From Manis javanica (lineage: Eukaryota; Chordata; Mammalia; Pholidota; Manidae): a stretch of 64,000 nucleotides of DNA. The position numbers and the translations under genes are program-made. Shown one piece after another: positions 35,151 to 45,980 of this stretch; the first letter of the stretch is position 1; each line of letters opens with the position of its first letter. Under the pieces are notes generated by a model, which ran no database searches, was not told the origin of the DNA, and saw nothing but the letters and a program-made list of their open reading frames with translations. The stretch is from NCBI RefSeq assembly GCF_040802235.1, contig NC_133158.1, positions 12,426,001 through 12,490,000 on the forward strand, written 5' to 3'.

Positions 35151-35484
35151 ATTTGGCAAGGACCTTAAGGCCTGATTACTTCACCCATTCAAACACTGAA
35201 TCTCATTGGAACTTATAGCCAAGCAGTTAGCAAAACAGTATCTAAAACCTCCAGAAGTCAGGGAAGTTGTGGTCCGGCCAGTGGCCCATTTCATCTTAGA
35301 ACATGGAGCTAAACATACCTCTGCAGATTCCACTCTTGCCCTAGCTATTGATTCCAGGAAAGCATGAAGGACAAGTTTCATTTCTCAAAAAAAATAAATC
35401 CCCTTTAGGGATTGGAGGAGAGCATTCCTGTGCCCCCCTGCCCCACACCTCCTCCTCTCTAGGGTGACCTGCTCTACTCCCTTC

Positions 35485-35620
35485 ATCATTCAACAAATAC
35501 CCCCAAGTTCCCAGTAAGTGCAGGCACTGAGGTGGGTCCGGGCAGGTAAGAGTGGGCGTCAGGAGTACAGCCCCTGCTCTCAAGGATGAACTTATGTTTT
35601 AGTAGCAAAGACAGACATTC
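35485..35620 (-). repeat. L2 LINE 3' end, reverse
   Basis: 'atcattcaacaaataccccc' and 'cagcccctgctctcaaggatg' match reversed L2. Confidence 0.6.
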
Positions 35621-36204
35621 AAAATCCAGAAAGCTTGGCACTGAGACTTAGCAATCACTATAATCTCTTCTTAGATAAAGAAACTCGGACTTAGCCCAGC
35701 ATCTTTTTGTGACATAGATGGGCCGGATAGCTTTATTCTCATAAACCAAGGAGGAAAATTGAGCAAGTGGTATGTTTCATTGTAGAACAATCTGTGCTAT
35801 CCACAAATTCCTTATCTTTTTGGCTTTAACTGACAGCAAGCCCCACCTCAGAAGTTTGATCTTAGTTATCTGTGTTGCTAAGAGTCTCACAAAGCATCTG
35901 TGTCACCCAGCATTTCAAGACTAAACTCACGCTGAGCTAACCGGTGGTGCCGGGACGCTTTGTTTCCTTTCCACCAGGATCACCAACCCTGTGGCCCTTG
36001 GGCCTTATCTAGCTCCTGTGAGCTGTTGCAGTTGCTGTTAGCATAAGGTCTTTCAAACTTTCTCTTTTTACTCTTTTAGGAAAGGCCCTAGACTCCACCC
36101 TTCATTTTCTTTCCTCAGGCTTCCTTACCTTTTATTACCTGCCTTGCCCCAAAGGCACTTGAGATGACTCAGCTTGAGTCAGAAATGTTTTTACTGATAT
36201 GCCC

Positions 36205-36510
36205 TGTGGCTGTATTTATTTTTTCTTTATTTATTAGCAGTAAAATATACTGAACATAAAAGTCACCATTTTAGACATGCTAAAATTTACAATTCAGTGG
36301 CATTCAATTGTTTGCAATGTGGCGCCATCATCCTCACCATCGAGTCCCAGAATATATTCATTGTCCCAAAAGGAAACCCCGTACCCACTAAATAGTCACA
36401 TTTGGGTTTTTCCATCTTTTGGCTGTTATGAATGGGGTTGCTATGAATATTCATGTACAGATTTCCACACCTGATTTCAATGCCTTTGGGTATACACCTA
36501 GGAGGAGAAA
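36205..36510 (-). repeat. L1M LINE 3' UTR, reverse
   Basis: 'aattcagtggcattcaattg', 'gcgccatcatcctcaccat', 'ggctgttatgaatggggttgc' and 'tttgggtatacacctagga' are the reversed old L1 3' region. Confidence 0.8.
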
Positions 36511-38349
36511 CGTCATACCACTTGGCATACTCTGTGTCTCGTGAGCCACTTTGTTCTTTCGTAAGTAGAAGGCCTATGTGGTGTGTCCTGGTAGCCCCTT
36601 ATCATTTGTAAACTTGACTCAAAATTTCTGCGACTTGGAAGCAAACCTCAGTATCTTCAATGTGAAGTCACTAGTCATTTTCCTGGGGCAAAGATATGAA
36701 CTCAAAGCACTGTGAGGTGAGCGCGGAGGCACAAATCTCTCCAAACTAGTGCAAGAGGCTGGCTGAGCCTGGCTCCCTAGCTGAACCGGAGCTTGGGGTG
36801 TTCTCCTTCCCGGCAACATGCCGGGAATAACTATGAAGTAATAAGGTTTTTTGTCTCTTCATTTTAAAAAATGCTAAGTGAGTTACCGAGCTGCTGAATG
36901 TTAAAAAAAAAAAAGCAAAAAAATGGTTAATCTGTGATGAGTAGATACATGCCGAAGAAATATTTAACTCGCCTTAGAAAAAGTAATTCCTTAGAGGGTC
37001 AGGACTGCGGTGACTCAGAGAAGACCACAATCGTTGCGCAGCCTGGGCTGAACATTCCAGAGTCCACTCTCATTTTCACTAATCCCTAAGGCTTTAACCT
37101 GTGTCAATAAGTAACAGTTTAGAGCAGAAATGCACGGATTCTGAAATACTTTTTGCCTGTTAAGTGTTTCTTTCTTGGTCTTTAAGAATGGTTAACTACC
37201 ATAAAAATGCTTTTGCCAATGGTGGACCAGGGAGTTAAGTAAACTAACCCTGCACATAACTTTGAGGAAACTTAAACTAAGTAAATAAGTGACTTGCCCA
37301 GTGCTGTGGAATTAGTCAACAGCACGTCTGAAAGTCACGTGGCAAGGCTCTCCTCCTGGAATCCTCACTGCAGTGTGGGGGCTGGGTGACCACAAAGTAA
37401 GGCCAGACCATGCTACTGGATTTTGTCAGCTTTTAGTAATGTATCATCCTCACACCCGGAGGATCAATGACTTCTTCCCCTGTCCTGGAATATGATCTAG
37501 AATGTTCTAAAACACAGCCAGAAAGTTCAACTAATCTCACTGTAGCTTTCCAAAGGTTTTCTCAGATGTCATTACAGCTTTGAGAAAAAACTATACCAAG
37601 CATATGAGTTAACATTACTAGCCTCCCTGAATCCGAGCACACACTAATTCAGAAAGCAAATGATGACAACGCAGAGCTAAAGCTGGTAGGTTGCCCGTTG
37701 TCCTATAGGCTACACGTGCTTTTTAAATGTGTGTATCTGTTATGACACCCAGAGTGGCTGCTTCTCCCAGCTTGGGGTCCACACGTCAGGACACTGGCTG
37801 CCTCGTGGCCACTGGCATTTAACACTGAGGGCTGCCTTGTACAGCTGGGAGCAGACGTGGGCTTCTCACAGAAAGTGTGAGGGCATAAGAAGCCATCAGG
37901 GTCTTCTGCAACTGTGACAACCAGAGAAGCACAAGGGACAGGAGTTTCCACAGTGCTGACGCGGGTGCCCAGGCAGTGGTAGGGGAGGAGGAAGAGCCGA
38001 GGCGAGAACCAGGTAAAGAGGAGGAGAGGCTCGGCCTGTGTTGAGGCAGATGGATGCCATGGGGAAAGGGGCAGAGAATGACAAGAGCAGTTTGGGGGTG
38101 ATGGAGCATTTGATTTGAGATGGGGATTCCAGAAAGTGGGCAGAGGCCAGGTCACCCATGGGCTTGGAAACCCACACTGCTTAGGAGAGAACCTGAGCCC
38201 TCGTGCCAGTTCACAGCGCACAGCCTCGTCTGGGCGCCTGCACACTGGCCCCACTGCAGCCGCGGTCTCCCTGCACATAGTGCGCTCGCGCTTGCAAACA
38301 CGCTGGGCTGTGTCCCCCCTATTCCTTCTACCTGGAGTCACCCCCTCTT

Positions 38350-38590
38350 GCCCTGTCCCCTGGCGTCCCTAGAGAAGGTAGGGCTGGCCTGTCTTTCCCT
38401 GTCCCTGGCATAGCACTGTTCTCCATCAGCACTTTTATATAACAGTTCTGTTCGCTTTTTTCTGCCTTTCTGTCCCACTAGACAATAAGACCCACCAAAC
38501 AATTTCTTCTTCTGTATTGCATCCCTAATGTCCAATGCCTGGAACTTTGCAGATGCTAAATAAAGATTGTGGAATAAATTAACAGGGAAA
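38350..38590 (+). repeat. L2 LINE 3' end
   Basis: 'ctgtcccactagacaataag', 'caatgcctggaactttgcagatgc' and 'aataaagattgtggaat' match the L2 tail. Confidence 0.65.
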
Positions 38591-39104
38591 TGAGTAATAC
38601 AGAGTTAATATCTGGCCTTATACACACATCAAAACCTGGTCACTCCTTATTGTAAACTTCCTAACATCTTTGTAACCAACTGACAAAAGGCCTGCTGCTC
38701 ATTTCTAATGTTTCTGTGCTAAGGAGATGAACTTGGGAATTATTCTACAGTGACCTCAATAAAAGTCCCTAGAATCCAAATATGTATAAGAGTGGCCCAA
38801 GTCCCTGCCCTGGGCCAAACAGCTATGGGTGGGCAGTTCTGCAAAGGCCAAGCATATCTGAGCACAGCTTGTCAGTGGCAGTGTGACGAGAAAATAAAGT
38901 AGCTGTTCTTACAGGAAAAACAATTTGCTGACTGTTCTAAAAGATATTTCAGAATGTCACGATTCTGCAGAGTTTAAGGGGAAAAAAAAAATCAATTAGC
39001 AGACACTGTTCTAGAATGCTTTTCTTTTTCTTCCCTTTCTTCTCTTCCCACCCTCCCTCCTTTCCTTGCTTCCCCCCTGGATTTTTTTATTCTTCCACTC
39101 ATTC

Positions 39105-39400
39105 ATAGGTTCATTCATTCAAGTTTCTCCAATGCTCTGGGTACTATGCTGAATGTGGGGTAAAACTCTGAGGAACAAACTCTGTGATCTCTAATAGCTG
39201 ATACTGTAGTTAAGGAAAACTGGCAACATGATTCAGGGAGCAAACTGCTGAAGCAGACCTATCTTCTGGGTGCTACTGAGGGGAGTGCCATCTGACTCTG
39301 GGGAGGTGTAATTGGCAAGGGCTTCTGAAGAGAGGTGACATCATACATGAGGCCCGAAGGATGAACAAGGGTGACTAAACTGAGGGGAGGAGCAAGGTAG
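39105..39400 (-). repeat. L2 LINE 3' part, reverse
   Basis: It starts 'ttcattcattcaagtttctcc' and continues with 'gagaggtgacatcatacatgag' in reversed L2 order. Confidence 0.5.
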
Positions 39401-39839
39401 CTTTATTGTGATAAGGAGGTACTGGAAGGAAAGAGTATTAGGAGTAAAAGTGAAAAAAAAAATACTTACAAGACCTGGGAAATATATTCCTGAATGCTAA
39501 GAGATGCATAACTCACATACCCACAATTTAAATTTGATGAAAAACCTCTGCACCTCTAAGCAAATTTATATGGCAGATTATACTACTATTAATAAGTAAG
39601 TTTTTTCTGATAGTAACTTTCAAAGGAATTAGTCTGTTTTCCCCCCTCAAACAGCTTCAAGAGCATTATAGTTCTAAAGTGAGTAAAACTGAGTGCACTC
39701 AGAGGCCAAATAATGTGTCCAAAGTTGTAGGGGATATTAAAAGCCCAACACTGTCATATTCAGGCTAAGCATAAGTGCTGGTTGTCATTGAACTTTCCAT
39801 CAGGAGGTGACTCTATTAAAGAAAAGTAGCATCTGTGGA

Positions 39840-40015
39840 AGGCCAGAAATGTGCTAGGCACTGCCCTGAGCCCTCGCTTAACCCTCACTATGACTGTTCG
39901 CCAAAGTGCTCATTCCCATTTTTCAGATGAGGTAACTGGATCCCAGAGATTTGAAGTCAGCGCGTGCTTTTCTCAAAGCCACACATCAAATGAGCTTTTG
40001 TTTACAATGTGGCGC
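39840..40015 (-). repeat. MIR SINE, reverse
   Basis: 'atgtgctaggcactgccctgag' and 'catttttcagatgaggtaactgg' match reversed MIR. Confidence 0.75.
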
Positions 40016-40384
40016 TGTCAGGGTATGAACCACATGAACCACAAATGTCTCCAGTGAGAGCTTTCCTCCTCTCCAGTTTTTTGCCCTAAACTTCAAAGTC
40101 TAGGTTCTACTCTTTTGGGTCCATGATGGTGCCCTGCTGCTTCTTCCCTGTTGCCCAGGCGCCAGGGAACAGAGGAGGCCCACTGAGGTGCCACCATCAT
40201 CAGGTCCCCCACCCACCCCACCATCTGATCATCAACCAACTAGAATGAGATTTCATTTTTAGGAGGGGTTGGGGTCATCAACCAGTAAAGGGAATTCTAC
40301 TTGGATGCTAACTCTGCAGTTAAGAGGCTGCACCAGCCATTTAGAAGGAAATAAAATAATTCACCTTCGATGCACGTTGAGATG

Positions 40385-40625
40385 GAAGGCAGTAGAATAT
40401 AAAGATTCAGAGCACGTGTTCCAGAGGTCAGGCTGCTGGGCTGCACATCCCAGCCTTATTACTGAGGAAATACATGAACTTGGGTGAATTAACTTATCCA
40501 AGTTTCAAATTTCCTCATGTTTAAGCGAGCATAAAGTTTTAATTACCCCATCAGAGTTATGGAAAAGGTTAAATGAGGTCTTCCATATAATATACAATAA
40601 GATGTGTTACTTTTATTATTATTAG
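40385..40625 (+). repeat. MIR SINE
   Basis: 'agattcagagcacgtgttccag', 'tgaacttgggtgaattaactta' and 'tttcctcatgtttaag' end in a TTATTATTATTAG tail. Confidence 0.75.
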
Positions 40626-42149
40626 TCTCAGGGCCACTGCACTGTACAACTCTAGGGGAGGCCCCTCACATTGTAGCCTATGGGTAGAGTCTCCTGGGAG
40701 TTGTGCAGTGCACACCCTGTGCGACTGTATAAAACCTGGTGATCATGCTATTATGGGTGTGTAAAAGTTGTTCTTTTTAAGGAGGATGCCATTTGCTATG
40801 AGCCTAGCATGGAATGCGTCCTCCAACAAACAGGTGGGGGCCAACAGTTCACGAGGGAGAAGCAAGTGGACTGTACATTCGAAAGCAAACAAGAGCTCTG
40901 AGCTGGTTGCCAAGGACTGCTAAGAAGAGACCTTCCTGTAATGGGGTTGGGGGGCACAGAGGGGCCCCAGCACATCCCGCCCAGGGGGCTCTGAGGCTGT
41001 GCCTTGGTATGCTCACTGAGATCAGGTTGAGGTGTCACTCGACGAGGGGAAGAAAGTCAAGACACGTGCCTATCCAAAGTAGGTATCAGGTATGATCAGG
41101 TATCAGAGTCAGTGGGTAGGTAAAGGAAAGGGGGCTGAGGGCTGGGATTGAGGCAGGGCTGCAGGAGCTACACCAGCGAGTGACCACCCAACTGTTTAAC
41201 AAGGGCAGTTTTCATTAGGAGAGTAGGGGCAGTCAATAACTACACTAGGACTTCCCCAGGCAAACAGGACCTGGAGTGCCCACTCTGTTTCTGATGTGGC
41301 CCATTAAGACAGCTGTCCCACTGGTACTGACATTCATGCTAAGCCTCAGTGCTGTGAGAACATTCTAAGAGGGCCACCAGCATGCCGCCTATGAGGCACA
41401 AAGGCTTCTGATGGGCCTTCTCTTTCCCCAACTGTCCTGAGCTTCACTTTGCAATTCAGTGTCAAGTGAGGGCCTCACAGTGCTGTGTTCTCACCCACCA
41501 CCCATGTCCGCGTTCTTTCAACTCTCTACCTGTGGCTCAGGCAAATGAGAAGCCATGTTTCAGGAAGGTAACTCATGGAATCTGCTTTCCCCATTGCTGA
41601 GCATCTTTCCTCCTTGTGGGAATAGTTAATCTCTGAGAAACTTCTCAGTAAAACCACAGGTCAGATTTTCTCCTTATGTCTTCTGTTCTTATATGGAGCT
41701 TGAGAGCAATATGAGGAAGGATTTAAAAAGAGCCATCTGCACAGCACATGTGAAGATGTAAATTTCCAGGCATATTTTGTATGATCAGAGAAGAGGATTT
41801 CCTCAGTGTGCATTGGCAAGGTTTCTGTCCTTTGGGATTCAGAAGGAATTGTAAATGGAGCTTGCATTTTCCTGATTGGCTCTAGCATTTTCAAAAGTTG
41901 GCTCAAGCATGAGCAGTCAGCTTAAATTCATTTTTGAACACTCTCCTACTTACTGCTACTTGGAACAGTCACACAGGGTTGAGTTTGGCATGAGATAAAG
42001 AAGGACAGGAGAAAGCAGGCAGGGGTAGGTCTGAAGTAACAGAGACAGAGAATCAAAATGAACATTGAGCGAGAGATGGGGGAGGCCTCTTCTTCCTTCT
42101 ATGTCTGGCCCTGTCAATCCCAAAACCGTTCCATATCTCTAATTTTCTC

Positions 42150-42275
42150 AGAACAACTCTGCATAGCTATTATTCCCATTCTACAAATGGCAAATCCAAA
42201 GCTCAGAAAAATTGAGAATACTTGTTCTAAGTCACATGATTAAAAGGTGGCAGTGCTGGAGTATGAAGCAGGTCT
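42150..42275 (-). repeat. MIR SINE, reverse
   Basis: 'ttattcccattctacaaatgg' and 'ttctaagtcacatgattaaaagg' match reversed MIR. Confidence 0.7.
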
Positions 42276-42559
42276 GGAGAATTCTATAGCCTCCAGGGTT
42301 CCCAGTAACTTGTGTGGCTCAAGTGCACCTAATTTGAAACTTAACTGCTTTAGTCATTTCTCCTTGCCACCATCTGGTGGATATAAGAAAATCTAGAAGG
42401 AAAACTAGCAAAAATCTGAGTGCACAGAGAAGCTGAGAGTCCTAACCAAAAAAAGATGACTGCAAACAATGACACTAATCCATCGGGAGTGCAAAGGAGA
42501 AGGAAGGACAGAGCTGGAAGGCTAAGCCCTACATGGGTTAAGAATGCAGTTGTGAGAAA

Positions 42560-44790
42560 TCAACCCTATTTAAAAGTGCATCAAAAACAATAAAACACCC
42601 AAGAATAAAATTTAACTAAGGAGGTAAACCGTCTGTACACTGAATACTACAGTGGACCCCTCTTGTCTGTGGGGGCCACGTTCCAGGACCCCCAGTGGAT
42701 GCCTCAAACTGTGGATAGTAATGAGTGCTATATATTCTTTGTTTTTTCCTATACATACATCCCTATGGTAAAGTTTAATTTATAAATTAGGCACAGTTAA
42801 AGATGAGAAACTTCTCAACAATAACTGATAATAAAATAGGACAATTATAACAATATTCTGTAATAAAAGTTATGTGAAATGTGGTCAAATATCTTATTGT
42901 ACTGTACTTACCCTTTTCATGATGATGTGAGATGATAAAATACCTACATGATGATGAAGTGAGGGAGGGAAATGTAGGCATTGTGATGTATATTTAGGCT
43001 ACTACTGACATTCTGATATGTCAAAAGGAGGATCATCTGCTTTTGGATCACAGTTGTTGGCAGGTAACTGAAACCGTGGAAAGCAAAACCACGTATAAAG
43101 AGGGACTACTGTGTAAGACATTGATGAAAAAAGTTGAAGAAGACACCAATAAATGAAAAGGTAGTCCATGCTCATGGACTGGAAGACTTCATATTGTTAA
43201 AATGTCCATACTACCCAAAGCAATCTACATATTCATTCAATCCCAATCAAAATTCCTAAGGCAATTTTGCATAAATACAGAAAAAATATCCTAAAATTTG
43301 TATGGAACCATTAAACACCTCAAACTGCCAAAGTAATCTTGAGAAAGAACAAAGTTAGAGGTATCACACTTCTTGATTTCAAACTATATCACAAAGCTAT
43401 AGTGATCAAAACAATATGGTATTGCCACAGATCAATGGAACAGAATAGAGATAAGCTCACACAGAAATGGGCAATTAATTTATGACAAAGGAGCCAAGAA
43501 TACACAATGGGGAAAAGTCAGTCTCTTCAATAAATGGTGGGAAAACTGGAAAGCCACATATGTAAGAATGAAACTGGATACTTATCTTCCACTGTACACC
43601 AAAGTTATCTCAAAATGGACTGAAGACTTGAACATAAGATCTAAAACCATAAAACTCCTAGAATAAAATATAGGGGATACATTTTTTGACATCAGTCTTG
43701 GCAATGATTTTTTTTTTTATATTTGACACCAAAAGCAAACACAAGAACAAAAATAAGCAAATGGGACTATATCAAACTCAAACTGGAAAAAGGCCCTGAA
43801 TAGACATTTCTCAAAAGAAGACAAATTAATGGCCAGCAGATACACAGAAAAATGCTCAGTTTCACTGATAATCAAGGAAATGCAAATCAAAACTTTAATG
43901 TCACCTCATATCTGTTAGAATGATTATTGTAAAAAAGATAAGAAATAACACTGATTTCCATACCTGCGAGGATATGGAGAAAAGAGAACCCTTGTGCACT
44001 GCTGATGGAAATGTAAATTGGTGCAGCCACTAAGGAAAACAGCATGGAGGTTCCTCAAAAACTTAAAAATAGAATTACCCTATGATCCAGCAATTGTACA
44101 TTTGGGTATTTACCCAAAGTAAATGAAATGATACCTGTATTCAATGCAGCATTATTTACAATAGTTGCAGAGCATTATTTATGAAACATGGAAACAACAT
44201 TAAGTATTTATCAATGGATTAATGGTTAAAGAAGATGTATCTATCAATGGATGAATGGATAAAGAAGATGTGGCCTATATATACAGTGGAACGTAAGTCA
44301 CCCATAAAAAGAAGGAAATCCAGCCATTGGCAAAAACATGGGTAGATTTTGAGTGAATCATGTTAAGTAGAATAAATTAAAGAAAGACAATATATGAGAT
44401 TGCATGTTCTCATGTTATGTGTGGAATCTAAAAAAAACTTATAGATACGGAGAAAATAATGGTAGCTGCCAGATGCGAATGGGTGAAGGTGGTTCAAAGG
44501 TGCAAATCCCCAGTCATAAGATAAATAAGGAATGTACAGCATGGTGACTTTAGTAATGCTGTACTGTGTGTTTGAAAGCTGCTAAGAGAGTAGATCTTAA
44601 AAGTTCTCCTCATGAGAAAAAAAATTTGTAACCACGGTGAGGTGATGCATGTTGACTATGACATAGTTATTGTTAACAATAACAACTTACTGTGGTAACA
44701 ATTTTGCAATATATAGATAAATCATCATGTTTTTACCTAAAACCAATATGTCAATTATATCTCAATAATGCTGGGAAAAATAAAATGGCA
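42560..44790 (+). mobile_element. L1M LINE: end of ORF2 and 3' UTR, with a nested transposon
   Basis: Outside the nested element, the sequence follows L1 ORF2: 'acaataaaacacccaagaat', 'atgctcatggactggaagac', 'ccaatcaaaattccta', 'gtgcactgctgatggaaatg', 'tacccaaagtaaatgaaatg'. The 3' UTR ends with 'tcaattatatctcaataatgctggg'. Stops and deletions make it dead. The TTTTTTTTTT run near 43709 and a jump near 43785 mark internal rearrangement. Confidence 0.9.
42650..43111 (+). mobile_element. Tigger-type (TcMar) DNA transposon nested in L1
   Basis: The ends are CAGTGGACCCCTCTTG and, inverted, CAGTAGTCCCTCTTTA. The inside ('ggacccccagtggatgcctc', 'taaattaggcacagttaaag', 'ggatcatctgcttttgg') matches a common Tigger-derived MITE. 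Removing it, with one TA, rejoins the L1 reading 'gaatactataagacattgat', as expected of insertion at a TA. Confidence 0.85.
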
Positions 44791-44834
44791 TTGCCATTAG
44801 CATTTTTGTAAAAATAATTTTAAAAAATTCAATT

Positions 44835-45020
44835 GTCGTATCCCATAATGATTTAAGAGAATAAACGCAGGATCAAGTCTTGCTTTTTCCTCTGCTAGGT
44901 ATGTGACACTTGAGCAAATGGAACTGGCTCTCTGAACCGCAGTTTCCTCGAGTGCAAAAAAACAGATGATCCAAATAATAGCCACTTTGCTAGTGGTTAA
45001 GAAGAGTTAGTGAGATGACG
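44835..45020 (+). repeat. MIR SINE
   Basis: 'ctaggtatgtgacacttgagc', 'tctctgaaccgcagtttcctc' and 'aagagttagtgagatgacg' match MIR. Confidence 0.7.
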
Positions 45021-45806
45021 AGCAAAAGCACATAGCTCTGAAAAACATTCCTGATGGGAAATTCCTGTCTTTTTATTCATCTCTCTGAACCTTTTCCAGC
45101 ATGTACTTTCTACTTCATTCCAACATCACCGGACAGGGTTTTGCTCTTCTAATACTCTCTCTCCCCTTTTCTACAATCTAATCTCTGTTCTGGAAACCGA
45201 GGTTACCTCAGACTAAAGTCTTAGCCGGGGACACTCAGTGCTTTCTTGAATGAAACATTAACTTGGAGTGGGAAAAAAACAAGTCCATCTATTTCTGCAT
45301 CAACTAGAAGTTTTTCAAATGCCATCATCTTTTTAAAAGTTGGAAATCCTTCCTTAATTAAACAGGGCTTCAAATGAGTGTCTGTCATTTCCCTGACAAC
45401 TGAAGTCATGGAAGGAGGCAATACACAGAGCAGGTCCTACCTAGAGTCTGCCTTGTGGCTGTTTCAACTAGTACAAAATGATCAAGTCTGGATACACACA
45501 TTTAAAACATTTCTTCCGACTCCCTCTCCTTCTGTGAAAGTGGTATGCATTTGGCCCAAGGCCTGTTAAAGTTTTTCTGGAAGCAGCCAGACTTGGAACA
45601 TTCAAGAACACAGACATAGGAATTGCATAAAAAGGAGGAACTCTTCGAGCCTGGTCAGAGTGAACTGCTGGCTGTCTGAGAGCAAACCTTTTGGGAAGGA
45701 GCCAGCCTCGTCACCGCGCTTGGACGCTTCACAGGGGGACGGACGTGATCACTGCAAGGGGGTTGAGCAAAATGCCTGGCAGGTGCCCCTTCATGGCTCT
45801 ACTTAC

Positions 45807-45980
45807 TTCTTGCCATTCCTCTGCCCTCCAAGTGTAGAGAGGACACAGCGGGGCTTGGCAGGCGCGCTCCGACTCTGGTCTGGTGTGCGGGTTGCACTCC
45901 GTCTCTCTGGCCACTTTGTGCGTTCCCACCTGACAGGCCACACTTCTCCGGCGCACGCCCCGGCCACAGGACACAGAACA
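45807..45980 (-). CDS. ADAMTS9: ADAMTS9 exon: thrombospondin type-1 repeat (fourth from the end)
   Basis: This is a 174-base exon of 58 codons in phase 0, with donor GTAAGT at 45801-45806 and an acceptor ending TTCTTAG just above 45980. The translation starts C-S-V-S-C-G-R-G-V and carries the six TSR cysteines. It closes with W-R-A-E-E-W-Q-E, which supplies the tryptophans of the next repeat and, with the Cys opening the next exon, a W-x-x-C C-mannosylation motif. CSVSCG keeps the O-fucose acceptor serine. The exon is isolated, with introns of 6.5 kb (5' side) and 10.9 kb (3' side). The open frame runs on briefly past the donor, but protein continuity with the next TSR and the perfect donor fix the boundary. 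Confidence 0.94.

Larger units (their letters stand above)
34930..45806 (-). other. ADAMTS9: ADAMTS9 intron, 10.9 kb, between TSR exons
   Basis: The donor is GTAAGT (45801-45806) and the acceptor TTCAACAG. It holds L2, MIR and L1M fragments, and an L1 with a nested Tigger at 42560-44790. The stretches 36520-38340, 38600-39100 and 40640-42140 hold nothing I can name, except a small CpG-denser patch at about 38200-38310. Confidence 0.85.
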
